NCBI RefSeq assembly: GCF_001884235.1
Contig: NZ_MAOI01000101.1
Span: 1-64,000, forward strand
Reading direction: 5' to 3'
Length of the DNA: 64,000 nucleotides
Source of the DNA: Bacillus paramycoides
GTDB taxonomy: Bacteria > Bacillota > Bacilli > Bacillales > Bacillaceae_G
In this document: positions 32,239 to 41,306 of the stretch, piece after piece
Numbering within the stretch: position 1 is the stretch's first letter
Layout of the letters: every line of letters starts with the position of its first letter
The notes under the pieces: generated by a model
What the model was told of the DNA's origin: nothing
Databases searched by the model: none
What the model saw: only the letters and a program-made list of their open reading frames with translations
Translations under genes and position numbers: made by a program

Positions 32239-33241
32239 ATTTTTGTACCTCTCTATAGAAAGAAAAATCATTCACAGTAGGCTGTATTTGTTTCTCTACT
32301 TTCACTTTTTCCTTCTTCCGATTCGCTCTTCTAACATTTCCTAGCTTAATCGCATCTTGCATACTATTACTAACTAGATTTCCTGCTAAAATTGTCATAC
32401 TATAAAAAACAATTGGTATAAGTACAATCCATGTATGAGTAGTTAAGTGCCGGAAGTTTTGACCAATTAGGCCGGTCCATTCTTTTGTTACACTATCTGG
32501 ATCCATTCCACTGAAGGTTATTGTTCCACCAAAAAATAATTGCAACAAACCAAGGTGTAAGAGAAGTAATAACGTACTCACAAATTGTTGGGCTACTAAT
32601 AAAAGAAATGATGGTAACATATGCGGCCATATATGGCGCTTCAACCTCTGCCACTTACTTCCACCGAGCACAGTGGCTGCCAATATAAATTCTTCTTTCT
32701 TAATACGTTTTACTTCTTGCGCTATATACAACATAACTGTTGGTACAGCAAGACATGCAAGAACTATAATTTGAAATGCCACTCGCAAATACAACGGCAC
32801 AACTTCTTCTCCACTATCAAACGTTAAAACTTCATTTAACATAAAATAGGAAATCATAACCATTGGTACAATACTAAAAGGATCAAAAAAAGATGAAATA
32901 ACTGGAAATGATCTTTTACTGTACATTCCTAGTAATAAGCCAATAACTCCACCAATTGCCACACGTAAAAATGCGATAACGATACTTGCACCGACTGTCC
33001 ATTTCGCTCCTTCTATTATTAACTGGACAAGGTCGCGTCCTTTCGCATCACTACCGAACCAAAATTTACTCGATGGTGAAAACGGAGCTGCCTCTAGTTC
33101 TCCTTTTTCGTTATACATCATCGTAAGTTCACGAATATTCCCATCGAAAAACAACGTATTCCCAATACTAACAATCATAAGTGCGCTTAAAAAAGTAATA
33201 CCTAGCCAAAATCTCACATCTTTTTTTACAACTTGCCACAT
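32237..33241 (-). CDS. ABC permease, DppC/OppC type
   Basis: The 334-residue protein has an N-terminal helix, an extracytoplasmic stretch with FWFGSDAKGRDLVQLII (the usual FGTDxxGRDxxSR of DppC), and five more helices. The EAA loop that contacts the ABC ATPase is FILAATVLGGSKWQRLKRHI then WP (about 193-214). It should form a peptide- or nickel-type importer channel with the permease encoded immediately upstream. The ATG at 33239-33241 has AAGGAG 10 nt before it; a GTG at 33250 is too close. The gene starts at the stop of its partner. There is no ATPase or binding-protein gene in the neighbourhood. Confidence 0.85.
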   Translation of the reverse strand: MWQVVKKDVRFWLGITFLSALMIVSIGNTLFFDGNIRELTMMYNEKGELEAAPFSPSSKFWFGSDAKGRDLVQLIIEGAKWTVGASIVIAFLRVAIGGVIGLLLGMYSKRSFPVISSFFDPFSIVPMVMISYFMLNEVLTFDSGEEVVPLYLRVAFQIIVLACLAVPTVMLYIAQEVKRIKKEEFILAATVLGGSKWQRLKRHIWPHMLPSFLLLVAQQFVSTLLLLLHLGLLQLFFGGTITFSGMDPDSVTKEWTGLIGQNFRHLTTHTWIVLIPIVFYSMTILAGNLVSNSMQDAIKLGNVRRANRKKEKVKVEKQIQPTVNDFSFYREVQK

Positions 33242-33242
33242 A

Positions 33243-34109
33243 TTATACACGCTCCTTTATAACATTTTGTAAGAACGTATGTAATAAACGAAATAGTATA
33301 AAAAGCGGTACGTATAATATTATTAAACTTACTGTAAATATTTCTAACTTTGAATTTTCTTTTACAAAAACAAACATGCCGTACGTATTAAATATCCATT
33401 CAATAATATATAAATTTGATAACATGAATAAAATATTTGTTTTTGCATAATAGATTGTTGTTAACAAGACATTTCTTGAAATATGATGTGTTAAAATATG
33501 TCGTAAACTTAGCCCTTTACTCTTCGCAAATATACTATAATCTTTTTCCATTTCTTCTCTAAATCGTAATAACAATAGTTTTATAAATAGTAACGTTGTT
33601 GGTATCGTAAGACATATAATGGGTAACAACCGTACTCTCTCTTCTCCTATTCCAGCAAGTTTTATTGGCATAAATCCTGTTTTTTGAAAAACAATTACGA
33701 CAAGAAGTTGCGATAATAAAATAAGTAAAATATCCGGTATACTTTCAAGAGTAAGAAAAACCCCATTCCATACTTTCTGCTTCATATGAGAACGCTGCAA
33801 TACCCAAACGACAAGTACATATGCTATAAGCAAAGACAGTAAAAAAGCTGAGAGAAATACGATCATCGTTTCAATATAATGAATCCAAATTTGTGGAAAT
33901 AATTTTCTTGAGTCTCGAAATCCAAATGTAATTTCACCCGGTCGAAGTAACTTCCCTCCAAGAAACACAATCGTGTTCCAAAAACCGATTAAATCAATTT
34001 GCAATCCCTTAAATAATCGAGGGAGTGCACCTAGACAGATTATACACAAAATTGCAGCAAATAACTGTAAACAAGTAATCCCACACCATCTAACAATTCG
34101 CATCAACAT
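33243..34109 (-). CDS. ABC permease, DppB/OppB type
   Basis: A 288-residue permease with about six helices. The family's C-terminal signature is present in degenerate form, KTNILFMLSNLYIIEWIFNT then YGMFVF. The EAA loop SIFAKSKGLSLRHILTHHIS is also there, lacking some canonical residues. It pairs with the DppC-like protein that follows with overlapping signals. The ATG at 34107-34109 has AAGGGG 8 nt upstream; an in-frame extension to 34151 lacks a site. It follows the MFS gene after 55 nt, so three membrane genes may form an operon. Missing ATPase and binding protein must come from elsewhere if the channel works. Confidence 0.82.
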   Translation of the reverse strand: MLMRIVRWCGITCLQLFAAILCIICLGALPRLFKGLQIDLIGFWNTIVFLGGKLLRPGEITFGFRDSRKLFPQIWIHYIETMIVFLSAFLLSLLIAYVLVVWVLQRSHMKQKVWNGVFLTLESIPDILLILLSQLLVVIVFQKTGFMPIKLAGIGEERVRLLPIICLTIPTTLLFIKLLLLRFREEMEKDYSIFAKSKGLSLRHILTHHISRNVLLTTIYYAKTNILFMLSNLYIIEWIFNTYGMFVFVKENSKLEIFTVSLIILYVPLFILFRLLHTFLQNVIKERV

Positions 34110-34164
34110 AACTATTACCCCTTGATTTATTGATAGAATATTCAGAAACAAAAAACCAGATATA

Positions 34165-35427
34165 TTACATCTCTTCAGTTACATCCTGCACTCGCTTTTT
34201 CCCATTAGGTAAAATAGCTTGATATAAACACGTAACAAATAATAATAAACCAAATAAAATAATATACAATGTATCTGCACCAATCCATTTCGGAAACAGC
34301 ATCGCTATTGCGCCAAGAGATAACAGTTGGAATCCAGTCGTTAATGGACTAAGTAAACTTTGAACGCGCCCCATAAATGACTCTTCTACAATTTTATACA
34401 TCCAGCCCGATAATGCAATATTAATAAACGGTAAAAAGAAAGTCGCAAAAGCTATACATACATAAAAAGACCATATGTGATTTACAAAGTAGCACATACC
34501 GAAGAAAACTCCTGAGCCCGCCATACCAAAAACAATAATAGATTTTGGTGCATATTTCTTATCTATACTCGTTGCTACTACACTTCCGATTAGTAATGAA
34601 ATTCCTCCAACTACTCCACCAACCATTGCTAAACTTTCATACGTTTCTGGAGCTAATTTGTATTTTAATATGTAAGTAGAGGATACGCTTAAAATACCAT
34701 TTAATAATCCAAATACGATAAACCCTAAAAGTAGTTTTTTTAAAGTTTCATTTTGATATATATACTTGATACCTTCTTTAAACTCTGTAATTAACATCTT
34801 CAAGTTAACTTCTTTCCATTTTGTTCTACCATTCGGCAAACGAACACTTTCTGGAATTGAAATTGTTTGAATTAAAATACCACTCGCAATAAAGGTGAAT
34901 GTATTAACTAAAATGCTCCCATAAATTCCAAATGTCCAATATACCATTGTTGCAATTCCTACACCAAATAAAGCATACAAACTAGTTACCATTTGATTAA
35001 TACCTGCTGCTGCACCATATTGATCTGATTCCACTACGCCCTGAATCATAGCCTGCTCAGATGGGGAGAAAAATTGAATACATGCATTTTCCAAAAATAA
35101 AAATATAAAGACAAGTATAATCATCCCGTAATAAAGCGAAATTAGAATTCCAATATTACAGAGAGAACAACATATATTACTTACCGTACAAATACGTTGT
35201 CTATCAAATCTATCCACTACTGTCCCTACTAATAGAAAAAAGATTAGTGCAGGTAATGCAATCATAATTTGTGTCGTCGTTGCGTAAACTGGCTGTTTTC
35301 CGTATTGATCTAACAAGTAAAACATTAAAGAAATTCCAGCAATCATAGAACCAAGTCGCTCTAAAATATTTGCTAGAAAAAAGCGTGCATAAACTTTGTT
35401 GCGGAATAACTGTAGCATTTCTTTCAT
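34165..35427 (-). CDS. MFS transporter (EntS/macrolide-efflux-like)
   Basis: Twelve helices in 420 residues. Motif A is VGTVVDRFDRQRICTVS between helices 2 and 3, and GxxxD(R/K)xxRxx is repeated weakly in the second half (VATSIDKKYAPKSIIV). The domain type (MFS_3, like EntS and MefA-type efflux proteins) typically exports siderophores or macrolides. AAAGGA lies 8 nt before the ATG at 35425-35427; an in-frame start at 35451 is less supported. It is upstream of two DppBC-like permeases on the same strand. Its substrate is unknown; it lies 28 kb from dhb, so linkage to bacillibactin is not indicated. Confidence 0.87.
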   Translation of the reverse strand: MKEMLQLFRNKVYARFFLANILERLGSMIAGISLMFYLLDQYGKQPVYATTTQIMIALPALIFFLLVGTVVDRFDRQRICTVSNICCSLCNIGILISLYYGMIILVFIFLFLENACIQFFSPSEQAMIQGVVESDQYGAAAGINQMVTSLYALFGVGIATMVYWTFGIYGSILVNTFTFIASGILIQTISIPESVRLPNGRTKWKEVNLKMLITEFKEGIKYIYQNETLKKLLLGFIVFGLLNGILSVSSTYILKYKLAPETYESLAMVGGVVGGISLLIGSVVATSIDKKYAPKSIIVFGMAGSGVFFGMCYFVNHIWSFYVCIAFATFFLPFINIALSGWMYKIVEESFMGRVQSLLSPLTTGFQLLSLGAIAMLFPKWIGADTLYIILFGLLLFVTCLYQAILPNGKKRVQDVTEEM

Positions 35428-35540
35428 ACGTAATATCCTTTCCATCGACAAAATATTATTATTTCGGTCATTTCTCGGAAGTCATATTATATTTTTTTCG
35501 ACCATTATCCAGTCTTTTCCTTCTTTATAAAAAACAACCT

Positions 35541-35575
35541 AAAAAAAGACCCTTGTTCATAAATACAAGAGTCTT
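35541..35575 (-). terminator. Hairpin terminator
   Basis: On the minus strand, AAAGACTCTTGT pairs with ACAAGGGTCTTT (one G-U-type mismatch) and TTTTTTT follows. It has no intact gene before it and probably belonged to the decayed gene at 35648. Confidence 0.65.
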
Positions 35576-35647
35576 TGCATTTTTCTTCGCTTCACGAATT
35601 TGTAGTTGATATTTATCTAAAATCTTTGATCCTTTTTGCTAATTATT

Positions 35648-35800
35648 CTAACTATTTATTTCATCCCAATCTTTTTGTACATTATTAATTTCCCATACAC
35701 TTCTTAACTTTTTACTACAATAATCCTTAATATTTTCCGAATTTTCAATATCACTCGTGGATTTAAATCATTAAAGCTTGATAACATCTCACGTACCCGT
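35648..35800 (-). pseudogene. Decayed coding fragment
   Basis: The minus strand reads VREMLSSFND, then after a one-base frameshift near 35770 FKSTSDIENSENIKDYCSKK, LRSVWEINNVQKDWDEINS and TAG (35648-35650). Amino-acid composition is like a real soluble protein, and the shift is within a T/A run. No start, no family recognised. A following frame also reads ILDKYQLQIREAKKNAKTL into the hairpin at 35541. This is tentative. Confidence 0.35.
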
Positions 35801-35818
35801 CTTTATATAAACACACAT

Positions 35819-35853
35819 AAAAAAGCCCTTGTTTTCATAACAAGGACTCTTTT
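35819..35853 (-). terminator. Terminator of the BceAB-like operon
   Basis: On the minus strand, GTCCTTGTT pairs with AACAAGGGC around a short loop and TTTTTTAT follows, 10 nt past the permease stop. Confidence 0.85.
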
Positions 35854-35859
35854 ATTAAA

Positions 35860-37743
35860 CTATTTCGCTACCTCTTCTTTCGGCATTACCATACCTTTAT
35901 AAAGTTGGACAGTAATCCAGTAATAAATGAAATAAATTACTAAAAAGATTCCTATAGGCATCCATACTTTTACAAACGGGTCAACTAATATAAAGCTAAA
36001 TAAGTTAAGACCTACTAACACGTGGGAAATTCCAATGATCGCTGGGAAGATAAATAAATATGAAATCTCTTTATATATACTTTTTGTTAACATACTACGT
36101 CTCACACCGATTTTTCGTAACATTTCATAACGTCGTACATCACGAGAAGCACCCGTTAATATTTTGAACATAAGGGAACTTGCCATCATTGCTAAAAATG
36201 CAATTCCAAGGAAAAATCCCATAAACATTGTTCCGCTCATGAAGCTATTCATGAATTGATATATCGTCATTTTCGTAAATAGATTTACTTCTTCACCAGT
36301 TGTTTTTTCAATCATTTCTTTTTGTCTTTTATCTATATCAATCAACAACGGTTTATATTTTTTCATATCATCTACTTTTGCTAACGTTACAGTATGTTCA
36401 GTTCCTTGAATTCCTTTATAATGCTCTTCGTCTGCAATTCTTACAGGTTTTCCGTTAAATTGATTATGGGTAATTTGTATCTCTCTTACAATTGCATCCT
36501 CCCAATCTTTTGGCATACGCGGAAGTTTATTTGCTACATCCGGAGCTTCCAAAGCAGAATATACAGGTTCAGTTAAAGGCTCCTTTACACGTTTACGAGC
36601 AGGCTCTTTTAAAGTTTTTGTATCAAAATGATCGGAAACAAGTGGTGGTTTCGCAGTTAAATCGTTACGTAAATAATACACTGCTTCTCCATCAACTTTA
36701 TACTTATATTTCCCTTCTTCTATAATATTCATATCTTTTAATGCCGCTTCATCTTTTTCATTTGGATCATGTATTACGACATCATATACACGTGAAAAGT
36801 CTGTCATAATGCCTACATTCTTTTGAAACGCCATACCTGCTGTCATCGCACCTGCGCCTAATGCAATTAACATCGCAACCGTGCCTAGTACTCTCGATAA
36901 ACTAGTTACTCGAAAACGTAACTGTGCATAAGTAAAACTATTTAATCCCGTTTCATTTCGTTTTTTATTCCCCTTAATTTTCATCACAAAAAGTGGGAGT
37001 AATGAGCTGAAAATGAAATACGTTCCTAATGTCGTAACAATTGTCGCTATTATAAATCCTAGTTCAGCAAATAATTTTATATTTACCATAAAATAATATC
37101 CTGTACTTACTAGCAATACACCTAGTACTGTCATAATAACAGTGCGGGTTTTACTTTTCTTAACCTCATCTTGCGTTTCATCTTCACGTATTAACTCTAA
37201 TTCTGTTTTACGTAATAATCGGAAACTATTCATTAAACCAGTAATGAAAAATAATATTAAGAAGAAAATAGATGTAACTAATATAGCTGGTGTGTATACA
37301 GATGCATAATTACCTTTTGCTGAAATTTCCATTCCGTTCATTAGAAAATTCCCCGCTACACTAGCAAGTACTATTCCTACTAGAATACCGATAATAATAC
37401 TGACAATACCCATACCAAAAGTTTCAACAAATAATAATTGCGCTACTTTTTTCTTTTTAGCTCCAAGCATCATATACATACCGAGTTCTTTTCTTCTTAA
37501 TGTAAGTAAAAAAGAATTGGCATATATGATATAAAAAACTGTAATGAAAGAAAGTAATATTGCACCAACCCAGAAGACGAGCCTAATACTACTAATGAGA
37601 CTATTATCTTTTGTAAATTCACTATTCATTGCCATCGTTTGGAACATGTAAAATATACTAATACTAATGACTAGACCAATAAGTAAAACCATATAATCTT
37701 TTAACATCTTTTTCATACTATGACGTGATAATTTGAATAACAT
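35860..37743 (-). CDS. ABC transporter permease, BceB/FtsX type
   Basis: The 627-residue protein has ten helices and, between helices 7 and 8 (about residues 305-510), a large extracytoplasmic domain. This is the hallmark of BceB/VraG-type permeases that sense and remove antimicrobial peptides such as bacitracin and nisin. FtsX domains lie at about 60-180 and 515-620, with LRRKELGMYMMLGAKKKKVA and DVRRYEMLRKIGVRRSMLTK as the coupling helices. AGGGGGC lies before the ATG. The ATPase gene is 12 nt upstream. No bceRS two-component pair is beside it, so signalling must be supplied elsewhere if it acts as a detoxification module. Confidence 0.9.
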   Translation of the reverse strand: MLFKLSRHSMKKMLKDYMVLLIGLVISISIFYMFQTMAMNSEFTKDNSLISSIRLVFWVGAILLSFITVFYIIYANSFLLTLRRKELGMYMMLGAKKKKVAQLLFVETFGMGIVSIIIGILVGIVLASVAGNFLMNGMEISAKGNYASVYTPAILVTSIFFLILFFITGLMNSFRLLRKTELELIREDETQDEVKKSKTRTVIMTVLGVLLVSTGYYFMVNIKLFAELGFIIATIVTTLGTYFIFSSLLPLFVMKIKGNKKRNETGLNSFTYAQLRFRVTSLSRVLGTVAMLIALGAGAMTAGMAFQKNVGIMTDFSRVYDVVIHDPNEKDEAALKDMNIIEEGKYKYKVDGEAVYYLRNDLTAKPPLVSDHFDTKTLKEPARKRVKEPLTEPVYSALEAPDVANKLPRMPKDWEDAIVREIQITHNQFNGKPVRIADEEHYKGIQGTEHTVTLAKVDDMKKYKPLLIDIDKRQKEMIEKTTGEEVNLFTKMTIYQFMNSFMSGTMFMGFFLGIAFLAMMASSLMFKILTGASRDVRRYEMLRKIGVRRSMLTKSIYKEISYLFIFPAIIGISHVLVGLNLFSFILVDPFVKVWMPIGIFLVIYFIYYWITVQLYKGMVMPKEEVAK

Positions 37744-37755
37744 AGTCTTGCCCCC

Positions 37756-38523
37756 TTACTTAGACTCAGCAGCTGAGCCCATATGAGCAAGCACACCTAA
37801 AATGTCTTGATAGAAATTTTCTCGTGTTCCTTGACACTTTAACTCTTTATATAGAAGACCATCTTGAATAAATAAAATACGCTCACAATAACTCGCACTA
37901 AACGCATCATGTGTAACCATTAAAATACTTACATTGTGATTTTCATGTAAATCTTGCATTGCCTCTAATAAACTTTTTGCATTTTTACTATCAAGTGCGC
38001 CGGTCGGTTCATCTGCTAATACAATTGCTGGATTATGTACTAAAGCACGTGCTGCCGCTGTTCTTTGCTTTTGCCCTCCAGAAACAGCAGTCGGATATTT
38101 TGTTAATATTTCAGTAATCCCTAATTTCTTTGCAACCTCATTTACTTTTCCAGTAATCTCACTTGACGGTACGCCTTGCAGAGAAAGTGGTAAAGCGATA
38201 TTTTCATAAATTGATAAGTTTTCTAGTAAGTTAAAATCTTGAAAGATAAACCCTAATTTTTGAGAGCGAAAATCCGATAATGCATTACCCTTCATAGAAG
38301 TAATATTTGTGCCAGCTATTGTAACGCTACCACCTGTCGCTTGATCAAGTGTACTAATCACATTAAGTAATGTCGTTTTTCCAGATCCAGAAGGACCCAT
38401 AATCCCGACAAATTCTCCTTCTTTAATACTTAACGATACACCCCTTAACGCTTTTGACTGATTTTCATTCCTTTTTCCATACGTTTTTTCTACACTTTCT
38501 ACAGTAACTACATTTGTTGACAT
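37756..38523 (-). CDS. ABC transporter ATPase, BceA type
   Basis: A complete 255-residue ABC ATPase: Walker A MGPSGSGKTTLLNVIS, Q-loop FIFQDFNLLENLS, signature SGGQKQRTAAARAL, Walker B VLADEPTGALDSKNAKS and the switch histidine in ILMVTHDAFSASYC. It closely follows the MacB/BceA subgroup. The ATG at 38521-38523 has GGAG 8 nt upstream; a GTG at 38532 is in frame. Twelve nt separate it from the permease with which it forms an exporter or target-protection complex. It is preceded by no regulatory genes on this strand. Confidence 0.93.
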   Translation of the reverse strand: MSTNVVTVESVEKTYGKRNENQSKALRGVSLSIKEGEFVGIMGPSGSGKTTLLNVISTLDQATGGSVTIAGTNITSMKGNALSDFRSQKLGFIFQDFNLLENLSIYENIALPLSLQGVPSSEITGKVNEVAKKLGITEILTKYPTAVSGGQKQRTAAARALVHNPAIVLADEPTGALDSKNAKSLLEAMQDLHENHNVSILMVTHDAFSASYCERILFIQDGLLYKELKCQGTRENFYQDILGVLAHMGSAAESK

Positions 38524-38731
38524 CTCTTTCACTCCATCCCTTTTGTATAATATTAATTTCTCATATATTTCTTATCTTTTTCTCATGTAAATCCTTAAGA
38601 ATTTTTTAACTTTTCAAACACAAAGAGATACATAAGTAGCATGAACCTTTTTCCTACTTCATCTTCTCACTTTTCTAAAACTCGTTCATTCGATTTCTCT
38701 TACATTTACCTTACATTTTTGTAAGGTAAAA

Positions 38732-38767
38732 AAGAAAACACACCACTTTATAATGGTGTGTTTTCTT
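38732..38767. terminator. Terminator of the threonyl-tRNA synthetase gene
   Basis: A 14-bp perfect stem (38732-38745 with 38754-38767) has A- and T-rich flanks (minus-strand side TTTTTTACC) and an 8-nt loop, 8 nt after the synthetase stop. Confidence 0.88.
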
Positions 38768-38774
38768 ATCAACT

Positions 38775-40694
38775 CTATTTTCTATTTTTTATTTCCTTTT
38801 TTATACTTTCCACAAATACATCTAGTGCAACAATTTCTGACTTCTCCTCACCATATTTTCTCACATTTACAGCTTTGTTTTCCATTTCCTTATCCCCAAT
38901 AACAAGAACATAAGGAACTTTTTGCATTTGCGCTTCTCTTATTTTATATCCTAATTTTTCTTCTCGCATATCTCGTTCAACACGAATACCAGCTTGAACT
39001 AATTTATCTGCAACCTCATTTGCATATTGTACATGGACTGCATTTGAAACTGGAATTACTTTCACCTGAACTGGTGCCACCCATGCCGGGAACGCGCCTC
39101 CAAAGTGCTCAATTAATATTGCTAAAAAGCGGTCTAAAGATCCTAAAACTGCTCGATGAATGACAACTGGTCTTCTCTTTTCATTATTCTCATCAATATA
39201 ATTTAAATCAAATTTCTCTGGCATTTGGAAATCTAGTTGGACTGTTCCGCATTGATGACTTCTATTTAAAGCATCTTTAATATGGAAATCAATTTTCGGT
39301 CCGTAAAATGCACCGTCACCTTCATTTAGTCTATATTTATAATTTAATGATTGTAATACATTTTCTAATGCTGCTTCTGCTTGCTCCCATAATTTATCGT
39401 CTCCCATTGAATCTTCTGGACGAGTAGAAAGCTCTACTTCATATTCGAACCCGAAAGTTTTGTAGACGTAATCAATTTGCGCCAGAACTGATTTAATTTC
39501 ATCTTCAATTTGTTCTGGTGTTACAAATAAATGAGCATCATCTTGGCAGAAAGTACGAACTCTTAATAATCCGTTTAAAGCGCCACTAAATTCATGTCGA
39601 TGTACTTGACCGAACTCACACATGCGTATCGGTAATTCGCGATAAGAATGCAATTTATTTTTAAACATAAGCATATGCCCTGGGCAGTTCATCGGTTTTA
39701 ATGCAAAACTTTTATGATCTACTTCTGAGAAATACATATTGTCTTTGTAATGTCCCCAGTGCCCTGACTTCTCCCATAATTCTTGGTTCATCATAAAGGG
39801 AGTACGCACTTCTTGGTAATCATACTCTTTTTGAATTTCTCTTAGAAACGATTCTAACTCATTTCGAATAATCTGCCCTTTCGGTAAATAAAACGGCATT
39901 CCCGGAGCCTCTTCAGAAAACATAAACAATTCAAGTTCACTACCTAATTTTCGATGATTTCTCTTCGCAGCCTCCTCAACAAAATGCAGATACTCTTCTA
40001 ATTCTTTTTGAGAAGCAAATGCAACACCATATATACGTTGAAGCACTTGATTGTTACTATCCCCTCGCCAATATGCACCTGAAACGTGAGTTAATTGGAA
40101 TGCTTTCAAATAACCTGTAGATGGTAAATGTGCTCCTCTACATAAATCTACAAATTCACCTTGTTTATATAGTGTTACACTTTCCTCATTAGGAATTGCT
40201 TCTAAAAGCTCTAATTTCAAGTGATCGTTCATTTCTTGAAATAATTTTTTTGCTTCTTCTCGAGAGACCTCAACTCGTTCTATCTTTACATTTTCATTTA
40301 TAATATTTTTCATTTCTTTTTCGATTTTCGGTAAATCTTCTACGTTTACACTACTTGGAAGATCCATATCATAATAAAATCCATTTTCAATAATAGGCCC
40401 TACTCCAAGGTTTACATTACCATAAATTCTTTTTACAGCTTGCGCTAATATATGTGCCGCAGAGTGTCTTGCAATTTTCACCCCTTCATCTGAATCCATA
40501 GTAATGATTTCAACTTTCGCATTTTCTTCAATGTTTCGACATAAATCAAAAGGCTTATCATTAACTTTTCCTGCGACTGCTTTCTTTTTCAAACTACTGC
40601 TAATCGAGCCTACAATTTCTTCTAAAGTAATTCCTTTCACAAATTCTTTAACACTACCATCTGGAAATTTAATTTCAATCATCTGTTCTTTCAT
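38775..40694 (-). CDS. thrZ: Threonyl-tRNA synthetase (ThrS/ThrZ)
   Basis: The 639-residue class II synthetase has an N-terminal TGS domain (about 1-65), the editing domain with HSAAHILAQAVKRIYG (HxxxH, about 77-92) and the later CRGAHLPSTG. The catalytic core (about 245-540) carries motif 2 in MCEFGQVHRHEFSGALNGL and motif 3 in HRAVLGSLDRFLAIL, and an anticodon-binding domain closes the protein (about 540-639). It charges tRNA-Thr with threonine. GGAG stands 9 nt before the ATG. Two complete T-box leaders precede it, like the multi-leader thrZ of B. subtilis. I call it thrZ for that reason, though it could equally be the group's thrS paralogue. Confidence 0.93.
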   Translation of the reverse strand: MKEQMIEIKFPDGSVKEFVKGITLEEIVGSISSSLKKKAVAGKVNDKPFDLCRNIEENAKVEIITMDSDEGVKIARHSAAHILAQAVKRIYGNVNLGVGPIIENGFYYDMDLPSSVNVEDLPKIEKEMKNIINENVKIERVEVSREEAKKLFQEMNDHLKLELLEAIPNEESVTLYKQGEFVDLCRGAHLPSTGYLKAFQLTHVSGAYWRGDSNNQVLQRIYGVAFASQKELEEYLHFVEEAAKRNHRKLGSELELFMFSEEAPGMPFYLPKGQIIRNELESFLREIQKEYDYQEVRTPFMMNQELWEKSGHWGHYKDNMYFSEVDHKSFALKPMNCPGHMLMFKNKLHSYRELPIRMCEFGQVHRHEFSGALNGLLRVRTFCQDDAHLFVTPEQIEDEIKSVLAQIDYVYKTFGFEYEVELSTRPEDSMGDDKLWEQAEAALENVLQSLNYKYRLNEGDGAFYGPKIDFHIKDALNRSHQCGTVQLDFQMPEKFDLNYIDENNEKRRPVVIHRAVLGSLDRFLAILIEHFGGAFPAWVAPVQVKVIPVSNAVHVQYANEVADKLVQAGIRVERDMREEKLGYKIREAQMQKVPYVLVIGDKEMENKAVNVRKYGEEKSEIVALDVFVESIKKEIKNRK

Positions 40695-40718
40695 TTTTCA
40701 TCTCTCCATTTCATAATA

Positions 40719-40956
40719 AAAAGCACACTCATCCCTAAAATAGGGACGAGCGTGCTTATACCCGTGGTTCCACCCAGATTCCCATCGTAAAAATACAATG
40801 GCTTCTTTTACGGTAACGTCGTTTACACGGCACTAGATACTTGATTTCCCCAGTGCAGCTCTAAGGTGGTAAGTTATTTTTCTGCGTTAGGAAGTTCTCA
40901 GCTTTCCTTCCTTCTCTGTATAACCGGTTAAAATAACTCGTGTCCTTTTCTTCGCT
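40719..40956 (-). promoter_or_regulatory. T-box leader 2 (promoter-distal, next to thrZ)
   Basis: Reading the minus strand, a stem I with the internal-loop specifier ACC (complement of 40868-40870, a Thr codon) is followed by further helices. The T-box sequence GGGTGGAACCACGGG lies opposite about 40762-40776, and a terminator of 17 bp with G-U pairs (40721-40737 with 40741-40757) ends in a T-run. Uncharged tRNA-Thr is expected to pair with specifier and T-box and prevent termination. Confidence 0.93.
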
Positions 40957-40974
40957 TATTATGAAATTGAATGC

Positions 40975-41218
40975 AAAAAAGCATATTCATCCCTAAATAT
41001 AGGGACGAATATGCTTATATCCGTGGTTCCACCCAGATTCCCATCACAAAAAACATAATGGCTTCTTTTGCGATAACGTCGCTTACACGGCACTAGATAC
41101 TTGATTTCCCCAGTGCAGCTCTAAGGTGGTAAGTTATTTTTCTGCGTTAGGAAGTTCTCAGCTTTCCTTCCTTCTCTGTATAACCGGTTAAAATAACTCG
41201 TGTCCTTTTCTTTGCTTT
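40975..41218 (-). promoter_or_regulatory. T-box leader 1 (first transcribed)
   Basis: A second complete T-box with the same order: stem I, specifier ACC (complement of 41128-41130), T-box GGGTGGAACCACGG near 41022-41035, and its own terminator (40980-41015 region, AAGCATATTCGTCCCTA arm). A 130-nt part is identical to leader 2 (41083-41212 against 40823-40952). Confidence 0.93.
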
Positions 41219-41245
41219 TAAAAGTCCATCCATTAATTGTTATTT

Positions 41246-41274
41246 AATATATCTTATTCATTTTATTTTTGCAA
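41246..41274 (-). promoter_or_regulatory. Sigma-A promoter of the thrZ leaders
   Basis: On the minus strand TTGCAA (41269-41274) and TATATT (41246-41251) are separated by exactly 17 nt, placing transcription start near 41238, just before leader 1. Confidence 0.7.
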
Positions 41275-41306
41275 GTGTTAAATAATATTATTTATTTAAC
41301 TTAAAA

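Larger units (their letters stand above)
35428..35859. other. Gene-poor stretch with two similar hairpins and remnants
   Basis: No intact gene. A hairpin, AAAGACCCTTGT with ACAAGAGTCTTT, at 35546-35575 resembles the terminator at 35822-35850 in sequence, suggesting duplication. A decayed minus-strand coding fragment lies between them (separate entry). Confidence 0.5.

Noticed and set aside
34165-35427. MFS gene as the bacillibactin exporter
   Set aside because: It is about 28 kb from the dhb genes with unrelated neighbours; the DHA2 exporter inside the dhb unit is the better candidate.
40719-41218. Long direct repeat as a mobile or insertion element
   Set aside because: The repeats are fully explained as two T-box leaders with specifier, T-box sequence and terminator; there is no transposase or terminal inverted repeat.
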